A model generated the notes under the pieces. The model was not told the DNA's origin. It ran no database searches and saw nothing but the letters and a program-made list of their open reading frames with translations. DNA of 64,000 nucleotides, taken from contig MU270076.1 in assembly GCA_021432635.1 (NCBI GenBank), positions 62,001 to 126,000 of the forward strand, written 5' to 3'. The stretch is from Thozetella sp. PMI_491 (Eukaryota > Ascomycota > Sordariomycetes > Chaetosphaeriales > Chaetosphaeriaceae). Positions 33,082 to 43,804 of the stretch are shown piece after piece; within the stretch, counting starts at the first letter, position 1, and each line of letters starts with the position of its first letter. The position numbers and the translations under genes were made by a program.

Positions 33082-33824
33082 GCCGACAATACCAAGTAGC
33101 TCGCCACTGGGGTGGCAAGCTAGCTTTCATACCCTTCTCCACGCTCGCTACAACTATAATATTGGTCAACTGCATTGGGAGGTGCTGGAGCATCTCGTCA
33201 GAGCCTTTGTATACACGGGGTCTTCGGTATCACAAAAGGGGCGCATGGGACGGGCCAGATGGCAATCATTGGAGGGGAGCCTGGCAGGACAGGCATGCAT
33301 GGATTCGCTTCGGACCACATTTCTTGATATTCTTCTAATTGACTTGTGACTACACAATCCGCCGTCTCTGAAGACCAATTTTTGCTCGCTGTCCGCTTCG
33401 TGATGCCCAGGTCTCGCGTGTAGCTCCCGCTCTCGCCGCAATGCCGCGGCAGATCTTAAGCTTGCCACAACCATTATGCCGGCTGTTTCGAAAGTGCTTC
33501 CCAGACAGTACAAGCCACCTCCCCTATAAACGGTACCCTGCTGCACATCATTATGCATTCGCCACCAGTTACGTTCGTGCACAGTTTGGATAAGCCAGAA
33601 TAAAAGTTGTCTATCCAATCATGTTAGCTCGTCGAAGTCGATGCATCTCTTATTCACTGGGACCTGATGTCCAGGCTTTACGATTCCAAGTACGCAAACA
33701 CCTGATAAGACACAAAATAATAATCATTAAAATAGACGGTATTAGTACTTGCCCCGAGTGGCAACAACTCGCTTACCTAGAAAATCAGACCCAGCTAGAA
33801 CAAAGGGGATGATCTATCTCATGG
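33082..33824. other. Spacer between converging genes
   Basis: 3' flanks of the cysteine-rich gene and the P450 gene; no gene recognised. It marks the left border of the biosynthetic cluster. Confidence 0.4.
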
Positions 33825-35519
33825 TTACAGAGATGCATTTGTACGTCTCTTCGTCACCTTTGCATTCATCCCATGGTGAAGCGTCAGGCCCCAGTTCACC
33901 CAAGAAAACGGGTTGATGGGATCCATCATGGCAAAATCGTAGCGTCGGAAGAGCTAGTTGCGCAGGGGGGTTAAACTCATACCCGAAATGAAGGATGTTC
34001 CGCACTGCCGGCCGCAAACTTACCTCGAACAGTGTCTTTCCAAGTTCGATGTTTGCCAGTCGTCTCCCAAGGCATTCCCACCGACTACCTGCCATGAATA
34101 CCATGCCTTGCGTCGCCTCCATCTCCTGCAGCTGCGCCGGCTCGGCATTGAGCCACCGTCCGGGATCGAACGTATCCGAATCCTCCCCAAAGACACGGCG
34201 GTCTCTCATGATCGCGTAGACCGCCCACCCGACGTTGGTCTTGGCGGGGATCTTGACGCCGCAGATGACCTCGTCGCGATCCGACGCGCGTGGGTGGAGC
34301 CCCATGATCGGTGGCCACATCCGGAGGCCCTCTTTGATCACGGCCTGGAGATAGGGCAGGGACTTGGCCACCTTGTCCGATACAACCTCGCTTGCGGCGG
34401 CCAGACCCACCGAGTCGATCTCTTCCTGGAAAAGACGATAAGCCGTCGGGTTGGTTGTTAAGTAGAAGATGCAGATGCGCAGCGCCGCTGCGGTCGTATC
34501 TGAGCCTCCTCTGCAAGTCCACTCATTAGCGCACGCGCCTCTGGGGGCGTATCATGGAGGCACAGTTAATCGTACATTAACTGAATCAAGGCCTCGGATT
34601 CGACCTCATCCTTGTCTAGGTCCGAATTCACAAAAGCCTGGAGCGCATCGTTGTTCACGACCTTTTTGGGACCGTAACGAGTATCCACGTGGCCCTTAAC
34701 CACACCTAGCATTCGGCCAACGCCGTACTTATCAGTCGGCTTCGGCAAGAACGGCTTCACTAACGGTGAGTTCAGAAGCGGTGCTGTGAAAGGAAAGAAG
34801 GCACCAATCTGCAGGGGGAGGAACAGCATCTCGCTCGTCTCTATGATGCCGTACGTATCGGCATCGTCCTCTAGGTATCCAAAAGACTTCCCGAAACCTA
34901 CGGCCGAGATGATGTCCTGGGTCAGGTACTGCAGCGAGCGGACCAGGTCGAGGGGTCGAATGTGCTCTTTGGTTGACACATACTTGTCGTCAATCAAGCT
35001 GACGAGCTTCAAAATCTGCTCGTCAAAAAGCTTCTCTTGGTTATCGATGCCACGACCCGAGTATCCTGGCAACAGGTTGGCGCGGAGGCGGTGGTGGGCT
35101 TTGTTGTCCGTCATGGTGAGGACGCTGTCCTTACTCGGGTCAAAGCGGAAGGTTCGATACCATGGGGCCCGGTAGAAACCAGATCGCACGCTGTAGATGC
35201 GGCGAAACTCGACCGGGTCATTGCAGACGACCCAGTTGGGGCCGATTCTGGTCAATGGCCCTGGAGTCCTCATCTCAGTCTCGTCAACACGACTTAGAGA
35301 GGAAGAAGCTTCCTCACCGTATTTTTCACAGACCGCTCGAAAGTGCAGGATCTGCCGGCCGCTGAGGATCTGTCTGTACATCCAGATATTGCTCCATCCT
35401 GCGCTAGTCGGCCCGGCGATGTGGCGGAGACGGTACCATGCCGCGATCGCCCAGCACAGGTTCGCAATAGCCAGACCCACAAACAGGTATAACATGGACG
35501 GACTCGAGTAGAACTCCAT
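33825..35519 (-). CDS. Cytochrome P450 of the isocyanide cluster (519 aa)
   Basis: Three exons in phase: 35519-34576, 34510-34024, 33953-33825. Residues about 9-30 form an N-terminal membrane anchor (MLYLFVGLAIANLCWAIAAW). P450 signatures are all present: I-helix GGSDTT (316-321), ExxR as E375-R378 (KEGLR), the FDPGRW (PERF-like) motif, and the haem loop FMAGSRWECLG with the thiolate C461. The sequence style (GPLTRIGPNWVVCNDP, YRAPWYRTFRFDP) is that of pisatin-demethylase/benzoate-hydroxylase-type fungal P450s. It lies tail-to-head with the ICS-dioxygenase gene, 439 bp away. It most likely oxidises the isonitrile intermediate (inference), as DIT2 acts after DIT1 in yeast dityrosine formation. 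Confidence 0.92.
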
Positions 35520-35958
35520 GATTCGGACGCCAGTCAGTAATTATGAGTGCTTCGTGCTCTAGACGTCCTGATACAACCCGACCGAGGTTGAGGTATTGGG
35601 TGGCTAGCGACTTGAGGGGAGTCGAGCGAATTCCGGGGATGACTGAGCGAGACTCGCGCACGAAGGTTTTAACGCCACCCAATCAACGGGGGCGTGGTAA
35701 GACATGTTTCATCGAGTACAGAGCAGTCAGCAGTTCGCAAGAGACAGCGGCATGCTATCTCTGGGCATTCATCAATCGTCCGCCAATGGGCGGGAAGTGA
35801 TTGCATAAAGATGACTCGATGTACAGAATAGACGCAAGGTAACAGGCCGTGCCGAGTGAGGGCATGTCGCCGACGCACCTCTCCCCTCACCGATTTCCCC
35901 ACTCCTGTCTAATATCAGGACGCACAACAGCGTGTCGATCCCAAGATCATGGTTCGCC

Positions 35959-38052
35959 CTAATCGAAATGTATCCTCCACAGCTCGCGATCGCACCCCGC
36001 CGTGAAGTCGCTCCTGGTGTGCATAGCAAGCACGTTGTCGCTGACCATCAAGTCGCCCTTTTCCCAAGCGTGGTAGTAGGCCACGCGCCGGTCGTGCAAG
36101 ATGGCTGTGATAGTCTCACAAATGGCCTCGCTGGTGTAGCCTAGGCCCGGATTCTCGATGGCGACGTTCGTCGCGTCGAATATGGTCTTGGACTGCGGCC
36201 AGGGCTCATGGAACCTCAGGCAGGGCTTTCCGGTGGTTGGGTGGTCGACGACCAGGGGCATCCCACGGATGACACTGGAGTCGAACGATGACGTGGATAC
36301 TTCCCATGTTAACGTGCGCAGGTGCTCTAGCGGGAGGAACTGCGTGAGGTGTTTGAATATCAGAGTGGAGCTAGCGAAGAGGGTGAATCCGGTGTTCTTA
36401 GGTGACGCCGTCACGGCAGTGAACAGCTGGAATCTGCATATCGTGTTAGATGCTCGCTAGCAGAAGCAGGGATGGTGGGATCATATGTATTCTTACTTTG
36501 GCGGGATTGGGACTAGGTACTCATTCCCATCTTCTCGTATCTTCTTCTCGGTCTTGAATAGCCCGTCAAAGTGCCACGGCATCCATTCGGCCGAGAGCAC
36601 GTTGTTCAGTCCCCGCGTATCTGCACCGCGGTCCTTGACTTCCAGGACGAGCCCGAACTTCCACGGTGTCGGGACGCCGAATTCCTCGGCCTTTTTAACG
36701 AGGCGCTCTCTGTCGTACGTCTTGGCGAAGCCGCGGAGGACAACAGGGGAATTGATCTCGGAAAGCGTCCTCACCTTTGCGGCATCGACGTCTTCAATTG
36801 CAAGAGTGCCCGAGCCCGCTGCCGGCCGAATGATGAGGCCAGAAGGGTACACGGGTTCACAAATAACCCCACCTTTGTCGCTGGCCCACGAAAGAAGCTC
36901 CGACTTCTCGCGAAAGAAGCTGGGCCGGCCATCGACGTACACGAGCTCGTACTCTTCTTTGGCCTCGAACTCAGATCGATGTCCAGTAGTCACGGTACCA
37001 TCAAGTCGAAAAGCGATACTGCAGTGCCAAGGAGTGGTGAAGTTTGTCTCCGTGGGGAGGAGGCTGATTGACAACTTGGTGTTACCAATAGATGGATGGA
37101 TAGAAAGGCGGAGATGGGTTGAGAACTTCTCCCTCACCGCCCGAGCGAATGCCTAGAGACGTTTTAACTCCCGTGTATATGCCCCAGAGGAAAGTCACTC
37201 ACATCTCCCCTAGTGAGCATCTGTTTTGCAATCTGCTCGACCCCTTTCTTATACTTGTTTTTGCTCCGCCCTTCACCGACGGGATAGACATGCTCTAGGT
37301 CAGTCTCCAGAAACTTGATATAACCCCGGTATGTCAGACATGTGTCTTCATGCTCTGCAATCTTTAGAGAAACGTTGTAGTCCGGCCTACTGAACTGCTG
37401 GAAGAGAGCATGGCGGAAGTTGGTGGCATTGGCCACGTACGCCATCTCGTCAAGCTCATCCGGAACGCTGATGTGGACAAGGTCCTTAAGGCGAGAAAAC
37501 TCGATATGGTGGAACTCCTTCCGGGCACTCAGCGCACGGAGAGCCTCGCCATATGCCCATACATCCTTGTCGGGAACTCCCAGCAGATCTATGTACAAAT
37601 TTGTCAGCGGCAGATTCGCGTATGTGGAGATGTTACCTACCGTTGTAGACCAGGCCATCCGAGATCAGCATGAGCTTCGCCCCAGGCGGGTAGATATCCT
37701 GGATCCCGGCGCAGAGGCCATTGAGATGCGCCAGCGCAAACTCCTCTGCCATATCGGGAAGGCGCCCGAGCACCTTGGAGACACTGTTTGGGGACTTAAA
37801 AGGAAAAGCAGGAAGGCACATCTGAATGGCTTCACCGGCGGCAACTTTGCTGTAGATCTGGGCCAGAAAGCTCAAGGATCCCTCGTGGGCTTTGGAAGAT
37901 ATGCCATCATGTCGCAGCTTATATCTCGAGATAACTTGCAAGATAGTAGAGGCTGTCTCAAGGTGAGAGATTTCAAGCTTGCCTGTTGGCAGGGCAGTCG
38001 CCAGAGGCGAAGGCGACCTATCACCAGGCACTGGAGATATGGCAGCCGGCAT
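35959..38052 (-). CDS. Isocyanide synthase (DIT1/PvcA family) fused to a TauD-type Fe(II)/2-oxoglutarate dioxygenase (642 aa)
   Basis: Four exons in phase: 38052-37641, 37588-37203, 37152-36497, 36433-35959. The N-terminal half (about 30-330) has the DIT1/PvcA signatures GEAIQMCLPAFPFKSPN (73-89), HLNGLCAGIQDIYPPGAKL and LISDGLVYNDLLGVPDKDVW. These enzymes convert the amino group of an amino acid to an isonitrile using a pentose phosphate as the carbon source. The C-terminal half (about 370-642) is a TauD-like dioxygenase with the iron ligands H460-x-D462 (MPWHFDG) and H623 (AMHTR) and the 2-oxoglutarate arginine R638 (RELWRIHFD). In bacteria PvcA and PvcB are separate proteins; fungal fusions are known. 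The product is probably a dehydrogenated or vinyl isonitrile derived from Tyr, Trp or another amino acid (inference). It is the core enzyme of the cluster. Confidence 0.93.
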
Positions 38053-38967
38053 ATTGGAATGGTGGGAGATTCCAAAGAATATGCCGTAAGAGGGGTTGGA
38101 TACTTTATGGGAGAATTGGTGGTTTGTGTCCTACTTAGTAGACGATATCCTTGGCGCGCACGCGAGAACCTTGGATGAAGTGCTACGTATATGGCAACTA
38201 AAAGCTCCTACACGAGACAAAAGGAACCTGCCCCATGCTACCATGGTCTTCCCGGGAAAATATCTTTATTCCCACTTTATTGGATGTGTGACAGATATGC
38301 ACAGCAGCTCCCTTTTCCATATACCGACGGCCAACTCCGAGTTTAGCCATCCCTGCGCCCGTGTGCCATGAAGCCACCCAATGTCGTAGCCCCCCTCTTC
38401 CTGAGTCGAGCCTCTCTTAGAGATAAATTGAGTGCTAGACTATGCGAATAATTTTTTTTCTCGGCTACCAGTCGCGCCCCATTTGCGTGGAGACCTGGTA
38501 CAAACCGATCCCACATAATGACGCGTGACGCGGTACTGTAACCAACCACCAAGTGCCAGTTGCCTAAGACACTTTCCACCGAGAGACGGCAAAACTTCCC
38601 TCAGGATTCTCTTTCGGGTGTCCCCGACATAGGTATGATACACGGTGTGGGCCGTGTTTGGAAGGTGGTTCGACCGTGGGAGGCGACCAATGTTGCCCCT
38701 AATCCTGCATTTTAACCCGAGCATGGCCGCTCGGGGTTACATGGGCTGGGGTGCCACTTGCTTGGTCCCGACTGCCAAGACGCCTCATTGTAGACTTCCG
38801 ATTCCCGTATAGCCCATATTCGTGTGAATTTCCGTGGTGTGAACTAGACGCGATAGGCACATCTCGAACTGGCGCATACCTAGCCGCGAGCTCTCGCGTC
38901 TCTTGCCCGTCACAACGTACGAATATCCCACCTATTCGTTCTTATTCGCTTCAGACCAGACCAAACC
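38053..38967. promoter_or_regulatory. Shared divergent promoter of the cluster core (ICS and FAD monooxygenase)
   Basis: 915 bp between two outward-pointing ATGs and free of open frames with coding character. It holds a perfect tandem TGACGCG pair near its centre (38519-38532), a T-run at 38451-38460 and C/T-rich stretches before the plus-strand ATG. Such shared promoters usually allow co-regulation of cluster genes. Confidence 0.6.
38519..38532. promoter_or_regulatory. Tandem heptamer TGACGCG x2, candidate bZIP site
   Basis: The two copies are perfect and adjacent. TGACG is the core half-site of CRE/AP-1-type bZIP factors. The pair lies 467 bp from the ICS start and 436 bp from the monooxygenase start, so it could serve both. 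Characterised fungal isocyanide clusters include one with a bZIP regulator; none is encoded in this window. Confidence 0.4.
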
Positions 38968-40885
38968 ATGGGTGACAACTACGAGCCAAAGATGATTGAG
39001 GAGACTGTCGACCTCGCGATCATAGGAGGCATGTTACCTCCTTGCTATCCTTACTGCGCTTCATAATCACTGACACTGGTCAGGGGGTCCTACGGGGTTG
39101 CTAGCCGGGCTGCTCGCCAGCCGTCTTGGATTAACGATTTCTATCGTCGGTATGTGTAACTTAAATACCGAGCTCGAGAAGTAAACTAAATCCGAGTTTA
39201 GATGCCAAACCCGGGCCGCTGGATCTGGGGCGAGCTGATGCGCTGAATGCGCGTACGCAACAGTATTTGGAGGTTGTGGGAATTCTCGACGAGCTACTCC
39301 CGCAGGGGCTCAAGTGCAACAGTTTGTTGGCCCGAAGCCCAAGAAGTGAACTCGAAATTGACGTGACACAGCGAGCTCGACATTCGCAGACGGAGACTTC
39401 AAGTCTCGCCAGAGCCATTGGTGGACCAGTCTTGAGCACTGCGAACACCCGAACTTCCTCATGATTGGACAACCCGTGGTGGAAGAACTCCTCGTCCAGA
39501 GGCTAGATGCGCCTGTTCACTACAACGAAAGCGCGGTCACGGTCTCGGAGGACAAGACAGGCGTGACGATCGCTACAGATCGCGGTAGGACGATTCGGAG
39601 CAAGTTTGCCCTTGCGGCGGACGGCGCACGATCTACCGTCCGCCAACTCCTGGGCATTGGATTCACTGGCACGAAGCCCGAGATGGTGTGGGCGGTACTC
39701 GATACCTTCATCGATACCGACTTTCCCGTCTGCTCCGAAATTATCACTTTCCAGCTAGACGGGCAGTCTCGCGTCTCCTGGATTCCACGCGAAAGGGGCA
39801 TGGCGCGCTTTTACATTCTGCTAGAAGGCGAGATCACCCAGGAGAGAGCCGAGGACTCGATCCGAATGCACATGTCACCACACAGGGTAGACTTCGTGAA
39901 GACGGAGTGGTTCAGCACATTCGACGGTAAGTAGCACCTTTTCCCAAGCCCCAAGCCTGGAATGGTATAGACTGACGGGTACCAACTGCAGTGAAGGAGC
40001 GCATTGCCTCCACCTTCGTGTCTCAAAACGGCAATGGGAGGATCCTGCTCGCGGGTGACGCAGCGCATGTACATTCTGTGAATGGTGGCCAAGGACTCAA
40101 CACCGGCCTAGCGGACACCTTTGCGCTAAGCTGGCGTGTCGCAGCTGCTGTCAAGGACCGTAACCTGGCCCCCGGCGCTGCCGAAGCTTTGATCCAAAGC
40201 TATGACATTGAACGCCGAACTGTTGCCCAGGGAGTCATCGATGTCGCCGCCGCGCTGGTGCGTGACACGGTCCGCACGGCTAAGCAGTACGTCGGAACTA
40301 TTGAACGGAACGCGGGCTACATCACTGGTAAGTGACTACTGGTTGCGATGTGATAGGACACCTTACGCTTCCTCGGGCGCGCCTCTGCGACTGTGAGACT
40401 TTTGGTGTCCCTTAGGAACGAGCGTAGCTGACGCGAGTGTAACGCACCTCATAGGTATGGGCGTCTCATACGACGGCACAGGATCTAGGCTCATCGTCGA
40501 GTCGGAGCGAGGGATCTGGAAGGCTGGAAAGCGCTGCCCAGATGTGCTCTTAACACCGAGGGGGGCGAGAGACGCAAGGCGCTTGTACTCGATGGTACCC
40601 TACGGGCGGCACCTGGTCCTCAGGATAGGCAGCGAGCAGGGCTGTCGGTGCTGCTTTAAGGATGTGGCGACGCACTATACCTTGGCAAGGCCGGACGCGG
40701 CCGCACTGGTAGCTGCTAATAATCACGCAGCAGCTCAGCCGGGGCCTAGCCCCTGGGTGTTCGAGTCGGACATGGTAGGCCCGGAAGACAGCTTTGTGGT
40801 GGTCGTGCGGCCGGACATGTACATTGGCTTCGTCGGCGAGGGGGATGCGTGGAAGGACTATCTTGGACTAGTCTTCCAGCATTGA
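38968..40885 (+). CDS. FAD-dependent aromatic-type monooxygenase (PF01494-like) of the isocyanide cluster, 522 aa
   Basis: Six exons in phase: 38968-39028, 39084-39149, 39202-39321, 39372-39926, 39992-40327, 40455-40885. The first intron appears to begin with GC (AG|GCATGT) and restores the dinucleotide-binding loop IIGGGPTGLLAG; no GT donor gives that result. Later motifs are GRADALNARTQQYLEVVG, MIGQPVVEELL, ADGARSTVRQLLGI (DG motif) and LLAGDAAHVHSVNGGQGLNTGLADTFALSW (GD motif, FAD ribityl contact). The C-terminal thioredoxin-like part after 40455 is typical of phenol-hydroxylase-type members. It uses NAD(P)H and O2 to hydroxylate or epoxidise a small molecule, here probably the isonitrile product. 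The longest intron (127 nt) precedes the last exon. Confidence 0.9.
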
Positions 40886-41857
40886 CGGCGGGGACGAGAA
40901 TTCCCATCTTGACAAGGCGACCTGAAGGATCGTCCTGGAGGGGCGCTCGGCAGCTAAAATCCCTTAGCTCGAGGCACTTGGGGCGGTCTCTTTAGCGGCC
41001 AGGGACAGGGATCTTTATTTCAACCTCATTCCTAAACACGCACAGGAACAGGCTCGTGATCAACGCCACTACGCTCGTCTCATAGGAACCACATTTGGCT
41101 AGCATAGTGCTAGATACGGCTTGATTTCCCAACTCGGAGACCGCCCGGGCTTGCTATCTATCCAAGACAAGTGAGGCCCTGTCTCACGCCTAGCACCCGC
41201 CACGGGGACTATTGCAGAAGGTGTACAGACGCCCGAGGGGGAGGCAACTGTGGCTTCCTCGCTCCCCGTTTCAAGTTTGCTCGTAGCATTTGCCACCATA
41301 CATTTCGGCTCGCTAGCACCCTAGACGGCGATCGCTACCGGCCTGAGGAAGTGGCCAAGCTCGTAATAGCGTGATAGACCCTTGGCCTGTTCCGGCAGGT
41401 TAAACGACCCCCTGCGATGACGGGAGTGACCGTGAAGGTCGCAGTTGGCCGGCCGCTAATTAGTTTTCGATCCGCCGTGGCCTGCCGAGCATGGCAGTGC
41501 CACCCGCCGATTGCTGCAGCTTCGATGGCAACGACCGTCAAAAACGCCGCATTGGAATCCCGCAGCCGAGGCGACCAAGCAAACATTGCCGGGCGTCCTG
41601 GGCGGCCTAACGTGATTGAGCAGCTCGTAGGCCCACGCCGGCCCCGCGAATGCGACGGTATCACTGCCAAACGCCGAGGCCCCTCGTTATGACTCGCCTC
41701 TTTCGTTCTGACCCGCCCCCACCTGGGCTGTGGGCAGAAACGCAGAGCACAAGACCATCTATCTATCCGTTCGGCCTCCGTCGATGGCAGGGCCTTTGCT
41801 ACGAGATTTGGGACCCCCGGACTCACTTGTGCGAAGAGAGAGGGGCCAAAAGAGAAG
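40886..41857. other. Spacer and MFS promoter inside the cluster
   Basis: No gene. A TGACGGG-A-GTGACCG stretch at about 41417-41432 loosely resembles the TGACG pair of the divergent promoter; the match is partial and may be chance. Confidence 0.4.
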
Positions 41858-43270
41858 ATGGCCGTAGATTCGCAAGCATCTCTCGAGAAGGCGGTCTCCG
41901 TCGCAGCTGAGCCGGCGCCTGAACCCGTTGCGCCGACCAAACCACCCGTTCCTGATGGTGGCCTCCAGGCATGGCTGCAAGTTGTTGGGGCATTCTTCCT
42001 CTGGTTCAATACCTGGGGTAAGCAGCGTCCTTCGCACCCCTTCCCTTCTCCGATCGCGTGCATATCCAGCTGACAATCGTCACTGCAGGCCTCTTAGGCA
42101 GCTATGGCAGCTTCCAGGCCTTCTACGAGGTTGAGTATCTCCAGGGCTACACGGCATTCCAAGTATCGACGATCGGGTCGTTGCAGAGCTTCTTGCTCAT
42201 GTTTCTAGGCGTCTTCGCCGGGCCGATCTACGACTCGGGCTACTTCCGCCACCTCTTGCTGGGCGGATCCGTCCTGCTCACCGTCGGCACCATTCTGCAG
42301 AGCTTCTGCGTCTACTTCTGGCAGCTTCTGCTCGTCGAGGGGTTCTTGGTTGGCGTGGGCTGCGGATGCTTGTCCGTCCTGAGCATCGCGATAACGCCGT
42401 TGTGGTTCACGACCAAGCTACCTATCGCCAATGCCATCGCCGCGTGTGGGAGTGGCGCAGGAGGGCAAGTAGCGCCGAACTGAGATCCAACCCGAGAGCC
42501 GTGCTGACTGTTCGCTGTTTAGAATCGTCTTCCCTATCATAATTCGGAACTTACTCCCGCAGATCGGCTTCGCGTGGACGGTCAGAGTCATCGCGCTCGT
42601 GATTCTCGTCACGCTGGGGCTCGCCAACATCGTCCTCCGTGGCCCGGGCACAGCCAAGCAGCGGCGCGCGCTTATCGATCGCGCTTCTCTGACGGACTGG
42701 CCCTACGTCGTCTTTGTCGTAGCCTGCTTCACAATCCTCCTCGGCATATACACCCCGTTCTTTTATGTTCAGAGCTATGCAATCACCTCTGGGGTTGCCT
42801 CCAAGGACACTGCCTTCTACCTCGTCGCGGCCATGAACCTGTCATCCATCCCCGGGCGAGTCATCCCTGCCTTCTTTGCACAGCGGCTTGGGCCCATGAA
42901 CATGATCATTGGGACCTGTCTATGTCTCGCTGGTACAGGCATAGGGCTGATTGGGGCCCGCACCGTGACCACCGTGTTCGTGGTCGCCGTCATATACGGA
43001 TTCGGAACGGGCACGTTCTTTGCGCTCCAGCCGACCATCTACGTACGACTGACGAGTGACATGAAGGTCATGGGCACTCGATTCGGCATGGCCTTCGCGG
43101 TGCAGTCGCTCGGGCTGCTCTTCGGCAGCCCCATCAGTGGCGCTCTGCAGCGCCAGAACGGTTACTGGTCATCTTGGGTCTGGGCAGGGACCAGCGTGGC
43201 GGCTGGTGGAGCGCTCATTGCGATCTCCAGAACGATTAAAGCTGAAAAGAAGCTGCTAGCTAGGCTTTAG
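41858..43270 (+). CDS. MFS transporter, monocarboxylate-transporter-like (427 aa)
   Basis: Three exons in phase: 41858-42017, 42089-42464, 42523-43270. The second intron begins with GC (GG|GCAAGT), a good GC-AG donor. The start of the transporter, PPVPDGGLQAWLQVVGAFF, is the signature of fungal MCT-like (MCH) MFS proteins. About 12 hydrophobic segments follow, with GSGAGGIVFP in helix 5 and the family's R-G-A loop features. The substrate is unknown; because it sits next to the isocyanide core genes in the same direction as the monooxygenase, export of the product or self-protection is likely (inference). It ends about 100 bp before a decayed hydrolase on the other strand. Confidence 0.9.
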
Positions 43271-43370
43271 ACTAAGGTGAACACCTGCTACTAGAATCGA
43301 ACGCGAGTAGAGTATGCACATGCCACACGCCAATACCATGCGTACTAATTCCAGTCATCCCTCAAGCAGA

Positions 43371-43800
43371 TCACCAGGCTTCCTTCTCCTCTTCAACCAA
43401 GACTCGCTTGAACCAGTTCAAAGTGGAAGTGGTCGATTCTTTCGACACTGCTCCCTCCGGAATCCGCGTGTGGAATCCGTGAGTACCTCCGGGCCACACA
43501 TGCAACTCTGCCTGCGCACCACAGTCCCACAGCTTGGAGGCAAAGGCCACTACCTCGTCGCGGATAGGCTCCGCAGTGCCGACATCCAGATACGCCTCGG
43601 GGACGTTGGACAGGTCTGTCGCGCGGCGTGGCGCGACGTAGGGACTGACATCTTCCGAGCCAGCCTTGTCTCCCAGCAATAGATACCAGTGGACGTAGTT
43701 CTGGCAGCCCGGGAACATCCCATCGGTCCTTCAACTCAGCGATAAGTTGTTCCCATGTGAGAGCTCTCCGCCGCATGGAGGATATAGCGTCGCCGCCCAT
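43371..43800 (-). pseudogene. Remnant of an alpha/beta-hydrolase (hormone-sensitive-lipase/esterase family)
   Basis: About 115 codons (43718-43371) give a good C-terminal part of an alpha/beta-hydrolase fold-3 esterase: LGDKAGSEDVSPYVAPRRATDL, then YLDVGTAEPIRDEVVAFASKLW with the acid D, and LHVWPGGTHGF with the catalytic H. Just upstream (43800-43715) the related coding (WEQLIAELKDRW) continues in another frame, so a frameshift is likely. The N-terminal half with HGGG and the GxSxG nucleophile is missing, and the HET gene ends at 43805. It is therefore truncated and inactive. It may be a lost tailoring gene of the cluster or debris at a rearrangement border. Confidence 0.7.
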
Positions 43801-43804
43801 GCTC

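Noticed and set aside
40886-41857. Second bZIP-like pair near 41417
   Set aside because: Only a partial match to the TGACGCG pair; listed as a remark, not as a site.
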